Source: Brevibacillus parabrevis (lineage in GTDB: Bacteria; Bacillota; Bacilli; Brevibacillales; Brevibacillaceae). From it: a DNA stretch of 64,000 nucleotides. Under the pieces are notes generated by a model. It ran no database searches. It was not told the origin of the DNA and was given only the letters and a program-made list of their open reading frames with translations. The position numbers and the translations under genes are program-made. Location of the stretch: positions 110,887 to 174,886 of the forward strand of contig NZ_RHHV01000023.1 of assembly GCF_003710905.1 (NCBI RefSeq). Reading direction: 5' to 3'. The number at the start of each line of letters is the position of its first letter. The first letter of the stretch is position 1. Positions 50,294 to 58,969 of this stretch are shown one piece after another.

Positions 50294-51475
50294 TTGTCCA
50301 GACGTACACTGATTTTGTTGCTGGCACTGGGAGAATTTATGGTGGGCACCGCCGAATCGATCGTAACAGGCATCATCGGCATGATCGCAAATGACACCCA
50401 CGTCTCCGTCTCCCTGGCTGGCCAGCTTGTTACAGCCTTTTCCCTGGCTTTTGCTTTCGGTTCACCGATTTTGATTGCGCTCACGGCAAAAATGGAGCGC
50501 AAAAAGCTCCTCCTCTGGACGCTTTTTGTGTTCATCCTGACGAATTTGCTCGCTTTCGTCAGCCCTGGGTTCTCCCTGCTGTTGTTCTCGCGTATTTTGC
50601 TCGGGCTTTGCGGCGGCATTTACACGGTGGTTGCCCTCGCGCAAGCCGCCAATATGGCCTCCCCCGAGAAAAAGGGCAGCTCCATTGCCATCATTCTCAT
50701 GGGCTTTAGCCTCTCGCTTGTGCTCGGCGTTCCGGCTGGCACGATGCTCGGCGAACTGTGGGGCTGGCGGTCTGTATTCGCCCTGATCGGCGTCCTGACC
50801 ATCATTCCGTTCGCAGCCATTCTTGCCTTTTTGCCAAAAGAACAAGGCGAGGCAGCCATCCCCTTGCGCCAGCAGCTGGCAGCGTTACGCAACCGCCGCG
50901 TGATTCACGCCCTGCTCCTCTCTTTGTTCTTCGTCACGGGGTACTCGACGGTTTACACGTACATCACCCCGCTCTTGCAGAGCACGACCGCCATGTCTAC
51001 CGCCTGGGTAAGCGCTACGCTGTTCATGGCTGGTCTCGCCAGTGTCGCGGGTTCGCGAATCGGCGGTGTCGCCACTGACAAATGGGGCGTCCGTCGCACC
51101 TTGTACATCAGCCTGGTAGTGCATGCGCTCGTCCTGTTGTTTTTGCCCTTGTCCACCATGCTGTTCGCAGGCGCGATTGTGGCAGTCATGTTCTGGGTGG
51201 CTGCGGTTCAGACGACTGTCCCTGCCCAGCAGTATTACCTGATTACTTTGTCTCCGCACTCGTCCCAAGTCGCGCTCAGCATCAACACCTCGGTTTTTCA
51301 ACTGGGGCTGGCACTTGGCGCAGGGCTGGGCGGATTGATCGTCAACCATGCGGCGATTGTGCATGTGAGCTGGGTTGGCGGCTTGCTCGTGCTCGCAGGG
51401 CTGGGCTTTGCCGTCGCATCCTTTTCTCAGCCAAAAGAAAGCGGAGCAGTAACAATCGCTTCCGCCAAAAGGTAA
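50294..51475 (+). CDS. MFS transporter, DHA1 family
   Basis: A 393-residue exporter with 12 helices, similar to AraJ/YdhP/NepI-type efflux proteins: LGEFMVGTAESIVTGIIGMI in helix 1, RILLGLCGGIYTVVALAQAA in helix 4, and the loop DKWGVRRTL. The TTG at 50294 is chosen because AAGGAG sits 9-10 nt ahead; the longer upstream frame is basic, lacks a site and crosses the regulatory region. It is divergent from the Lrp gene. Confidence 0.85.
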   Translation: MSRRTLILLLALGEFMVGTAESIVTGIIGMIANDTHVSVSLAGQLVTAFSLAFAFGSPILIALTAKMERKKLLLWTLFVFILTNLLAFVSPGFSLLLFSRILLGLCGGIYTVVALAQAANMASPEKKGSSIAIILMGFSLSLVLGVPAGTMLGELWGWRSVFALIGVLTIIPFAAILAFLPKEQGEAAIPLRQQLAALRNRRVIHALLLSLFFVTGYSTVYTYITPLLQSTTAMSTAWVSATLFMAGLASVAGSRIGGVATDKWGVRRTLYISLVVHALVLLFLPLSTMLFAGAIVAVMFWVAAVQTTVPAQQYYLITLSPHSSQVALSINTSVFQLGLALGAGLGGLIVNHAAIVHVSWVGGLLVLAGLGFAVASFSQPKESGAVTIASAKR

Positions 51476-51493
51476 AGCAAGCACAGACACAAG

Positions 51494-51535
51494 CAAACCC
51501 GTCCAGGCATCGACGCCCGGGCGGGTTTGTTTTTT
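51494..51535. terminator. bidirectional terminator
   Basis: AAACCCGTCC / GGGCGGGTTT followed by TGTTTTTT. It separates the MFS and CoA-transferase genes. Confidence 0.85.
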
Positions 51536-51564
51536 ACCGCTGTTATTCTCCTACAACTCTTAAA

Positions 51565-53079
51565 CTATACGAGAGCCGGCTCATGCGCAAGCATCGTGCC
51601 TTCCTGCGCGTACCGCACATGCCAGGAGAACGCTTTTTCCAATACGTGCGGAGTATGCCCGCCGCGTGTGAGCGCTTCTTCATAATACGCTCTCAATTGA
51701 TCCCGATAGAGCGGATGGGCGCAGTTCTCGATGATTTTCAAGGCGCGCTCTCTTGGAGCCAGGCCGCGCAAATCAGCCAGTCCTTGTTCCGTGACGATAA
51801 TATCGACATCGTGCTCGGTATGATCCACATGAGACGCAAACGGAACGATGCTGGAAATTTTCCCGCCTTTGGCAATCGACTTGGTGACGAAAATGCCGAG
51901 ACGAGAGTTGCGGGCGAAGTCGCCGGAGCCGCCGATGCCGTTCATCATTTTGCTGCCGGATACATTCGTGGAATTGACGTTGCCGTAAATATCCACCTCA
52001 ATCGCCGTGTTGATCGCAATCAGTCCGAGACGGCGGATGATTTCCGGATGGTTAGTAATTTCCTGCGGACGCAGCAACAGCTTGTCGCGGTATTGGGCAA
52101 AATGACGCGTGACGTGCTCCATTTTTTCAGCAGTCAGCGTGATCGAACAGCCGGAAGCAAACGAGATTTTTCCCGCATCGATCAAGTCAAATACCGCATC
52201 CTGCAATACTTCCGAATAAACAGTCAGGTCAGTGAACTCCGAGTCCAAAAAGCCGTTGAACACCGCGTTGGCTACAGACCCGATGCCCGATTGCAGCGGC
52301 GCGAGATTTTTCGGCAAACGGGAAGCTTTCACTTCCTCGCGCAAAAACGCAATCAGATGGGCGGCGATCTGAGCTGTCTCCTCATCCGGCTCCACAATCG
52401 TCGACGGCGAGTCGAGCTGGTTCGTCAACACGATGCCTTTGATTTTATCCATATCGACCACAATTCCCGCTGTGCCGATTCGCTGATCGACTGCTGTAAG
52501 CGGGATCGGCTCGCGCTCTCCCTGTTTCCCTGGTGTGTAGATGTCGTGAATGCCTTCCAGTTCAGCAGACTGAGCCAGATTCAGCTCAACGATGACATGC
52601 TTCGCATAATCGACGAAGATGTTCGAATTGCCGACGGATGTGGCCGGAATGATCATACCATCCTCCGTAATTGCAACCGCTTCCACAATCGCGTAATCAA
52701 TGGCGGCCATTGCTCCCTGACGAATCAGCTCTGCCGTGTGGGACAGATGCTGGTCGACGAACATCATGCTGCCGTCATTGATTTTTTTGCGCATCACGGG
52801 ATCGGCCTGAAAAGGCAAGCGTTTGCTGACGATTCCCGCTTCCGCCATCACGGCATCCACATCGGAACCGAGCGATGCGCCTGTATATACGTTCACTCCA
52901 AAAGGTTTGTTTTCTCTTTTGACCAGCTCGGCCAATGCGAGCGGCACGACTTTGGCATCCCCTGCACGAGTGAAGCCACTTAACCCGATCGTCATGCCAT
53001 CCTCGATCCAACTCGCTGCTTCCTCAGCTGTCACGATTTTATCTGCCATTCGTTTATCGCGTAAGCGCTCCCACATCAT
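51565..53079 (-). CDS. acetyl-CoA hydrolase/succinate CoA-transferase family protein
   Basis: A 504-residue class I CoA-transferase similar to succinyl-CoA:acetate transferases (ScpC/Cat1). Blocks: DGMTIGLSGFTRAGDAK, NVYTGASLGSDVD, QSGIGSVANAVFNGF, then YSEVLQD with the probable catalytic Glu, and GIGGSGDFARNS plus VTEQGLADLRGL. It exchanges CoA between acyl-CoA and acetate or propionate. It lies 147 bp downstream of a LytTR regulator on the same strand and may be its target. Start ATGATG; the ribosome site is weak (GGGGGTCACA). Confidence 0.88.
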   Translation of the reverse strand: MMWERLRDKRMADKIVTAEEAASWIEDGMTIGLSGFTRAGDAKVVPLALAELVKRENKPFGVNVYTGASLGSDVDAVMAEAGIVSKRLPFQADPVMRKKINDGSMMFVDQHLSHTAELIRQGAMAAIDYAIVEAVAITEDGMIIPATSVGNSNIFVDYAKHVIVELNLAQSAELEGIHDIYTPGKQGEREPIPLTAVDQRIGTAGIVVDMDKIKGIVLTNQLDSPSTIVEPDEETAQIAAHLIAFLREEVKASRLPKNLAPLQSGIGSVANAVFNGFLDSEFTDLTVYSEVLQDAVFDLIDAGKISFASGCSITLTAEKMEHVTRHFAQYRDKLLLRPQEITNHPEIIRRLGLIAINTAIEVDIYGNVNSTNVSGSKMMNGIGGSGDFARNSRLGIFVTKSIAKGGKISSIVPFASHVDHTEHDVDIIVTEQGLADLRGLAPRERALKIIENCAHPLYRDQLRAYYEEALTRGGHTPHVLEKAFSWHVRYAQEGTMLAHEPALV

Positions 53080-53226
53080 TGTGACCCCCTATGCCATCTT
53101 TTCTTGCTCCTACACTAGCACAAGGAATCTGAGCGGGCACTCAATTTTCAACAAAGCAGAATATTTGAGCAGATAATTAGAAAAAAAGACAGCGAACCAT
53201 TCTCAGCGAAACGGCGTTTTTGCCTG

Positions 53227-53898
53227 TTAAAAGCCGAGCAGTTGCCGGAACGCACTGGCATACGTCTGACTCACGGGCACTCTCGTCTTCTGCTTGTCCT
53301 TCATCTCCAGCAAAAACGTCGAGTGAAAATGCGGATGAATGAAGCCAATCGCCTCCATGTTCACAAAATACGAGCGATGGCAACGCACGAACCGCTCCGG
53401 CGGAAGCATGTATTCCAGCTCGGACATGCTGTACTTGTTCGCGTACGATCCAGTGGCCGCATGCAACAGCGTCTTGCCTTCATTCGAGCTGATATACACA
53501 ATCTCATGCAACGGAATCGGCAGCCAGCCATCTTCCCCTTTTCCAATCAAAAACGACAGCCGCGGCTGCGGATTGGCAAGCGGAACGCTTTGCAAAGGGT
53601 AGATGGCGGTGATACAGCCCATGACCTCTCCACTTTTGAACAACGGAAGCGACAAACCGTAGTACGGCACTCCAAAAATCCGGCTTTCTACCTGATGCCC
53701 TACTTTGCCTCTTTCCATCAATGCCTTGTGAGTCGCTGAGCCAACCGGAACCTGATCGCCCGGTGCAATTTTCAAGTCTATGTTTGAGCTAGGCTGATAA
53801 TACAAATATTGCGTTCCATCCGATATGGCAATGGACACTTCTTCTGGCACAGCTTGACCGATCATTTGCAGCATCTCTGGAACAAATGTGTTCTCCAT
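53227..53898 (-). CDS. LytTR-family DNA-binding protein with N-terminal sensor domain
   Basis: A 223-residue regulator. The N-terminus (1-110) is a PAS/GAF-like sensory domain (SIAISDGTQYLYYQPS, then SRIFGVPYYGLSLPLF and MGCITAIYPLQ) and replaces the receiver domain of two-component LytTR proteins. The C-terminal LytTR domain shows VYISSNEGKTLLHAATG, PPERFVRCHRSYFVNMEAI and RVPVSQTY. It therefore acts as a one-component regulator. The CoA-transferase downstream is the likely target; the divergent sigma-54 activator gene is another option. Confidence 0.85.
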   Translation of the reverse strand: MENTFVPEMLQMIGQAVPEEVSIAISDGTQYLYYQPSSNIDLKIAPGDQVPVGSATHKALMERGKVGHQVESRIFGVPYYGLSLPLFKSGEVMGCITAIYPLQSVPLANPQPRLSFLIGKGEDGWLPIPLHEIVYISSNEGKTLLHAATGSYANKYSMSELEYMLPPERFVRCHRSYFVNMEAIGFIHPHFHSTFLLEMKDKQKTRVPVSQTYASAFRQLLGF

Positions 53899-54072
53899 GC
53901 TGAATCCCCCTGCTCCTCTTCTCGCTTTTTCCTTCTCCTTCTATTAAACCACACTTCCCGCCTGGCAGATCAATCCTTGTCTTTCCTTTGCAGACAAGGG
54001 AATCCATCCATCGCCGGACAGCCGTTGTGCTATCATTAGTAGCAACAGTTTTCCCAGAAAAGGCGGTGCACC

Positions 54073-56097
54073 ATGGATCACACCATTGTCTTGATTGCAA
54101 AAGGAACCGATACGCTCGCTTTTTTGCTGAAAGAGCTGCGGGCGTACTTCGAACCGTATTGCAAGGTCATCGGTTATGCCAGCCACGAGCCAATCCCGGA
54201 CCTCTCCGGGGTATCACACGTCTTCATCACGACAAGGGCACCCGAGTTGTATACGATCGCCCGTCAGGCTGTACCCGAGACGGTGCCGATTACCGTCCTC
54301 AACCGTTTCTTTGAATTGCGCAAAATCAAGGCGCTCATGCAAATTCCGCCCGGAACGACCGTACCTGTCATGAACAACTCGCCCGTCACCGCGCAAGAAG
54401 TCATTCAAAACTTGCGGGAAGCCAACATCGATCACTTGCACTACGTTCCGTTCCACCCCGGCTGTACGTTCGAAGAGGCGGAATTTCAGTATGCGATCAT
54501 CATGAGCATTCCCGACGTTCCGCTGCCGCCTCATGTGGAAATCATCGACCTCGGCTTCCGCAAAATCAGCATCCACGATCTGATCGATACTGGGCGCAAG
54601 GTAGGGGTTCCGATTGAATGGGAGCGGCAATATCTCTCCGCTTTTATCGCCGAAATGTCCGAGTTGGCCAAAATGCTCGGAACTTCCTATGCGGAGGTGC
54701 AGAAGCTGAACAGTCAGCTGCAATCTACGTTTCAAGCTGTAAAAGACCCGGTCATCGCCTGCAATGAAGCTGGCTTGATCACGTTTATTAACGATGCGGC
54801 CGTCGAACTGTTCTGTCCACTCGAAACAGCGATCATCGGCAAACCGTATACCACGCTGAAAGAGTCAAGCCAGCTCGCCCCCTTTTTCAAGCAGGAGGGC
54901 CAGGAAGACACGCTCATTGCCATCGAGCAGAGACAATTCATTGTCCGCAGCCACAGCATTCGCAGAGGCCACGAGCAGCTTGGCTTCGTCTGCACGTTAA
55001 AAGACGTGACCGAGATTCAGCGCCTGCGCACGCAGCTCACTTTGCGCGGGCACACGGCTACTTATTCTTTTGCGGATATAAAAGGAGACAGCCAACCGCT
55101 GCTACACGCCATCGAGCTAAGCAAAAAAATGGCGAAAAACAACCAGACGATCTTGCTGACGGGGGAAAACGGCACGGGAAAAGAGTTGTTTGCCCACGCC
55201 ATTCACCAGCATTCCTTGCAAAAAAACGGCCCTTTTGTCGCCATCAACTGCGCGTCGCTGCCGGAAAACTTGCTGGAAAGCGAGCTGTTCGGCTACGATG
55301 ATGGAGCTTTTACGGGGGCGCGAAAAGGCGGCAAGCCAGGTCTGTTCGAACAGGCAGATGGCGGGACGATTTTCCTCGACGAGGTTGGCGATATCTCCCC
55401 AGCGATCCAGGTCAAGCTGCTTCGCGTCCTTCAGGAAAAGCAAGTGATTCGCGTCGGCGGCACAGGCATTTTGTCCGTAGACTGCCGGGTGATCGCGGCA
55501 ACCAACCGCAATCTGGAGGATGCCGTCAAAGAAGGGGCGTTTCGCGAAGACTTGTTTTACCGCCTCGCCGTCTTGCCAATCGAGATTCCGGCGTTGCGGG
55601 AACGGATCAGTGACATCCCGCTGCTGATTGACGATCACCTCAAGCAGCAAGGCATTCGCAAAAGCTGGTCGCCGGAAGTGATGGAGCTTTTGCTTGCCCA
55701 TGATTGGAGGGGAAATATTCGGGAGCTGAAAAACGTGGTGGACTACGCCATTACGGTAAGCGAGCATCCTGTCATTGGCGTATCCGATCTCCCCAAGAGG
55801 CTGACCGAGCGTATTTTTCAAAAGCAATCACTGGCTGCCGTCGTGCCGCTTGACGATGAACGAAATCTCGATATTTTAATCGCCCTGTATCAATATTACC
55901 TCTCCAACAAACCAGTAGGGCGCTACCAACTGGCGCATTCCCCCGCTCTGCAAGCGAACGGCTGGACGGAAAGCGCGCTGCGCAACCGCTTGAAACAGCT
56001 GGAGCAGCTAGGCTTGGTGCGCTCTGGAACAACACGTCAAGGAACCTTGATAACGCGAGACGGCATCGAGGTGCTGAGGAAGCATGGGAAAATCTAG
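54073..56097 (+). CDS. sigma-54-dependent activator (PrpR-like sensor, PAS, AAA+, winged helix)
   Basis: A 674-residue enhancer-binding protein. N-terminal sensor (1-195, starting MDHTIVLIAKGTDTLAFLL), PAS domain (about 220-325), and AAA+ domain with Walker A GENGTGKE at 364, GAFTGA near 411 and FLDEVGD near 435. The C-terminus is not a Fis helix but a winged-helix-like domain (YLSNKPVGRYQL, then WTESALRNRLKQLEQLGLV and TLITRDGIEVL), which is unusual. It lies directly upstream of a -24/-12 promoter and should activate the transporter-deacylase-racemase operon. Confidence 0.92.
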   Translation: MDHTIVLIAKGTDTLAFLLKELRAYFEPYCKVIGYASHEPIPDLSGVSHVFITTRAPELYTIARQAVPETVPITVLNRFFELRKIKALMQIPPGTTVPVMNNSPVTAQEVIQNLREANIDHLHYVPFHPGCTFEEAEFQYAIIMSIPDVPLPPHVEIIDLGFRKISIHDLIDTGRKVGVPIEWERQYLSAFIAEMSELAKMLGTSYAEVQKLNSQLQSTFQAVKDPVIACNEAGLITFINDAAVELFCPLETAIIGKPYTTLKESSQLAPFFKQEGQEDTLIAIEQRQFIVRSHSIRRGHEQLGFVCTLKDVTEIQRLRTQLTLRGHTATYSFADIKGDSQPLLHAIELSKKMAKNNQTILLTGENGTGKELFAHAIHQHSLQKNGPFVAINCASLPENLLESELFGYDDGAFTGARKGGKPGLFEQADGGTIFLDEVGDISPAIQVKLLRVLQEKQVIRVGGTGILSVDCRVIAATNRNLEDAVKEGAFREDLFYRLAVLPIEIPALRERISDIPLLIDDHLKQQGIRKSWSPEVMELLLAHDWRGNIRELKNVVDYAITVSEHPVIGVSDLPKRLTERIFQKQSLAAVVPLDDERNLDILIALYQYYLSNKPVGRYQLAHSPALQANGWTESALRNRLKQLEQLGLVRSGTTRQGTLITRDGIEVLRKHGKI

Positions 56098-56113
56098 GGA
56101 AAGATTTTTGAAT

Positions 56114-56147
56114 ATTAGGATGTATTAGGTCGAATAAATCCTAATAA
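56114..56147 (+). promoter_or_regulatory. candidate enhancer (UAS) for the sigma-54 activator
   Basis: Inverted 9-mers TATTAGGAT (56114-56122) and ATCCTAATA (56139-56147), with a further TATTAGG between. Located 85-120 bp upstream of the -24 element, a usual activator distance. Confidence 0.6.
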
Positions 56148-56229
56148 ACATTCCTAAAGAGTGCGTTTTCTATTGGAGGAGCACCTTCTTCGTCCGATGA
56201 AAACGCCTTTTTTCGTGAATTTTCGACAC

Positions 56230-56247
56230 TTGGCATGCCACTTGCTT
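56230..56247 (+). promoter_or_regulatory. sigma-54 (-24/-12) promoter
   Basis: TTGGCATGCCACTTGCTT: the GG (56232-56233) and GC (56244-56245) doublets are separated by exactly 10 bp, with TGGCA and TTGC both perfect. Transcription should start near 56257, 20 nt before the transporter gene. Confidence 0.9.
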
Positions 56248-56277
56248 ATAAAAAGCCAAAAAAAGCGAGGTGACCTC

Positions 56278-57699
56278 ATGGCTACACAACATCCTTCTCC
56301 TCAAGCAACGCCAGCCAAGAAACGTTTTTCGGTCCCACACACTTATGCCATTCTCTTTATCATCATTATTTTGGCAGCGCTTGCTTCTTACGTGCTCCCT
56401 ACTGGCGAGTTCGAACGCGTCAAGGACGCAGCCTCGGGTAAAACGATTGTCGTGAACGGCAGCTACCACCCTGTCGAAAGCAGTCCTGTCGGATTTTTTG
56501 ACATGTTCAAAGCGATTCCGGAGGGCATGCAAAAAGGCTCGCAAATCATCTTCTACATCTTCATCGTCAGCGGCGTTTTCGGAATCATCCGTCAAACGGG
56601 CGCGATTGAGGCGGGCATCAACAAAGGCGTCCGCTATCTGGAGGGCAGGGAAAAGCTCCTGATCCCCGCTTCCATGTTCCTCTTCTCCATCGGGGGCTTC
56701 ACGATGGGGATGGCGGAAGAAAGCATCATTTTCGTCCCGATCGGGATTGCGCTCGCCCGGGCAATGGGCTTCGATGCGGTAACGGGTACGGCCATGATCA
56801 CGATGGGCGCGGCTGCCGGGTTCATGGGCGGTATGCTCAACCCGTTCACGGTAGGGGTAGCACAATCTCTGGCGCAACTGCCGCTCTTCTCCGGCTTGAC
56901 TTTCCGCGCCGTAGTTTACGTTTTCGTCCTCGGCTTTGCCATCTGGTACGTCATGCGCTATGCCTACCGTGTCAAAGCTGACCCGACCCAAAGCGTGATT
57001 TACTCGATCGAAAAACAGGAAAGCACCGATCAGGTCGCTGTCGAGATTCCAGACCTCAACGGACGCCACAAGCTTGTCTTTTTGGTGATGGTCTGTGGGC
57101 TGTCCTTCAACGTCTACGGCGTGTTCGAGTACGAATGGTTCCTGACTGAACTGACGGCTTCGTTTTTAATCATGGGTCTGGTTGCCGGGCTTGTCGGCGG
57201 CCTGAATGTAGACAAGCTGTTTGACTCCTTTGTCGCTGGCGCCAAAGCCGTTACCTTCGGCGCCCTGATCGTCGGCTTTGCCCGGGCGATCACCGTCGTG
57301 CTGGAAGAAGGAAAAATTATCGATACGATGATTTACGCCCTGACTTCCGCCATCGGCCATTTGCCGGATGCGATCAACGTACTGGCTATGTTCCTGATTC
57401 AAGCGGTGCTCAACCTGTTCATTTCGTCCGGAAGCGGCCAGGCTGCGACAACGATGCCGATCATGGTGCCGATTGCAGACCTGCTTGGCATTCAGCGCCA
57501 GATCGCCGTTCTTGCGTTCCAGTACGGTGATGCGGTGACCAACTCGATCATCCCGACTTCTTCGGCACTGATGGGCTACTTGGCTGTCGCAGGCATCCCG
57601 TACGAGAAATGGGTCAAATTCATCTGGAAGCTGCTGTTGGGCTGGGCACTCATCGCCGCTGTCGCTCTGATCGTTGCTGTCACCATCGGCGTTTCCTAG
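56278..57699 (+). CDS. YfcC/DcuC-ArcD-type membrane transporter
   Basis: A 473-residue transporter of the C4-dicarboxylate/arginine-anaerobic (PF03606-like) family with about 12 helices. Conserved blocks: ALASYVLPTGEF, FIVSGVFGIIRQTGAIEAGI, AEESIIFVPIGIALARAMG, GMLNPFTVGVAQSLA and NLFISSGSGQAATTMPIM. The ATG at 56278 has GAGGTGA ahead; an upstream in-frame start would overlap the promoter. First gene of the sigma-54 operon, probably importing the N-acylated or dipeptide substrate (inference). Confidence 0.87.
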   Translation: MATQHPSPQATPAKKRFSVPHTYAILFIIIILAALASYVLPTGEFERVKDAASGKTIVVNGSYHPVESSPVGFFDMFKAIPEGMQKGSQIIFYIFIVSGVFGIIRQTGAIEAGINKGVRYLEGREKLLIPASMFLFSIGGFTMGMAEESIIFVPIGIALARAMGFDAVTGTAMITMGAAAGFMGGMLNPFTVGVAQSLAQLPLFSGLTFRAVVYVFVLGFAIWYVMRYAYRVKADPTQSVIYSIEKQESTDQVAVEIPDLNGRHKLVFLVMVCGLSFNVYGVFEYEWFLTELTASFLIMGLVAGLVGGLNVDKLFDSFVAGAKAVTFGALIVGFARAITVVLEEGKIIDTMIYALTSAIGHLPDAINVLAMFLIQAVLNLFISSGSGQAATTMPIMVPIADLLGIQRQIAVLAFQYGDAVTNSIIPTSSALMGYLAVAGIPYEKWVKFIWKLLLGWALIAAVALIVAVTIGVS

Positions 57700-57771
57700 A
57701 CACGATTTTTGCCAATTGACTGGCTGGGCCATGACGTGGCGCAGCCCCGGTCGTAAACCTATGGAGGAACC

Positions 57772-58914
57772 ATGCGCACAACTATCGAACAATTGCAGCC
57801 CGCCATTTTTTCTCTGTATGAGCACTTGCACCAACATCCTGAGGTTAGCTGGCAGGAAGTCGAGACGACCGCTTATATCGCCCGCTTTTTGCAAGAGCAC
57901 CATTGCCGGGTCACTACTTTTGACGATGTGACAGGCGTAGTAGCTGAGTGGGGAAACTTGACCCCGGGCGGATTGACGGTCGGCGTGCGGGCTGACATGG
58001 ACGCTCTCTGGCAAGAAGTAAACGGCGTCTTCCAGGCCAACCACTCTTGCGGGCACGATGCCCACATGACGATGGTGCTGGGAGTGCTCATGGTCTTGCA
58101 GGCGCAAAATATTCAGCTTCCCGGACGTCTCAAGCTGATTTTCCAGCCGGCTGAGGAAAGCGGAAACGGCGCTCTGGCTATGGTCAAAAAGCAAGTTGTC
58201 GACGATATCGACTACTTGTACGGCGTCCACCTCCGGCCGATTCAGGAGATTGGGCAAGGTACGGCTGCCTCGGCGATTATGCACGGCGCGGCAGGCACCA
58301 TTTTTGGACAAATCAAGGGAGACGATGCCCACGGAGCGCGTCCGCATCTCGGGGTCAATGCCATCGAGGTCGCAGCCGCCATCGTCGAGCAGCTCAAAGG
58401 CATTCATCTCGATCCGCTCATCCCGTATTCCGTGAAAATGACGCAGCTTTCTGCGGGCAGCAAGAGCAGCAATATCATTCCCGGCTCCGCCCAGTTCCAT
58501 CTGGATTTGCGCGCGCAGACGAACCCTGTCATCGACGCGCTCTTTTCCCGAGTCGAACACATTTTGCAACATGTAGCCCGGCTTTATGAGGTAGACTTGT
58601 CTTATGACATCACCGAGCGGGTGTACGCGGCCGAAGTCCATGAGGAAGCTCGGCAAATCATGGCTGATGCGATTGTCCAGACGCTTGGCGCAGACAAGCT
58701 GGAAGCGCCGATCCAGACGCCGGGCGCGGAAGACTTCCACTACTACACCAAAGAACGGCCTCATCTACGCGCAACCATGCTGGGGCTGGGCTGCGGCCTG
58801 GCACCCGGATTGCACCATCCGCAAATGACTTTTGCAAAAGAATCGCTGCTGGATGGCATCGAAATTTTGGCCCGAACGGTACTCACCACGTTTGAGCGGC
58901 ATGCAGGCAAGTAA
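57772..58914 (+). CDS. M20-family amidohydrolase (N-acyl-amino-acid deacylase type)
   Basis: A 380-residue dizinc hydrolase. Metal residues: HQHPEVSWQE, RADMDALW, SCGHDAHMTM, PAEESGNGALAM and the C-terminal LAPGLHHPQMTF. The dimerisation domain lies around 180-290. Most like aminoacylases/peptidases of the AbgB/HipO group. Placed between a transporter and a racemase, it probably removes the acyl group after racemisation. GGAGG lies 4-5 nt before the ATG. Confidence 0.88.
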   Translation: MRTTIEQLQPAIFSLYEHLHQHPEVSWQEVETTAYIARFLQEHHCRVTTFDDVTGVVAEWGNLTPGGLTVGVRADMDALWQEVNGVFQANHSCGHDAHMTMVLGVLMVLQAQNIQLPGRLKLIFQPAEESGNGALAMVKKQVVDDIDYLYGVHLRPIQEIGQGTAASAIMHGAAGTIFGQIKGDDAHGARPHLGVNAIEVAAAIVEQLKGIHLDPLIPYSVKMTQLSAGSKSSNIIPGSAQFHLDLRAQTNPVIDALFSRVEHILQHVARLYEVDLSYDITERVYAAEVHEEARQIMADAIVQTLGADKLEAPIQTPGAEDFHYYTKERPHLRATMLGLGCGLAPGLHHPQMTFAKESLLDGIEILARTVLTTFERHAGK

Positions 58915-58969
58915 TCTCGCCTGCAACCCGCCTTCGCTCATCCGAATACATGTCTGAGGAGAGATGGTC

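Noticed and set aside
57166..58764. A 532-codon minus-strand frame opposite the transporter and deacylase
   Set aside because: Antisense shadow; plus-strand family motifs and operon structure are clear.
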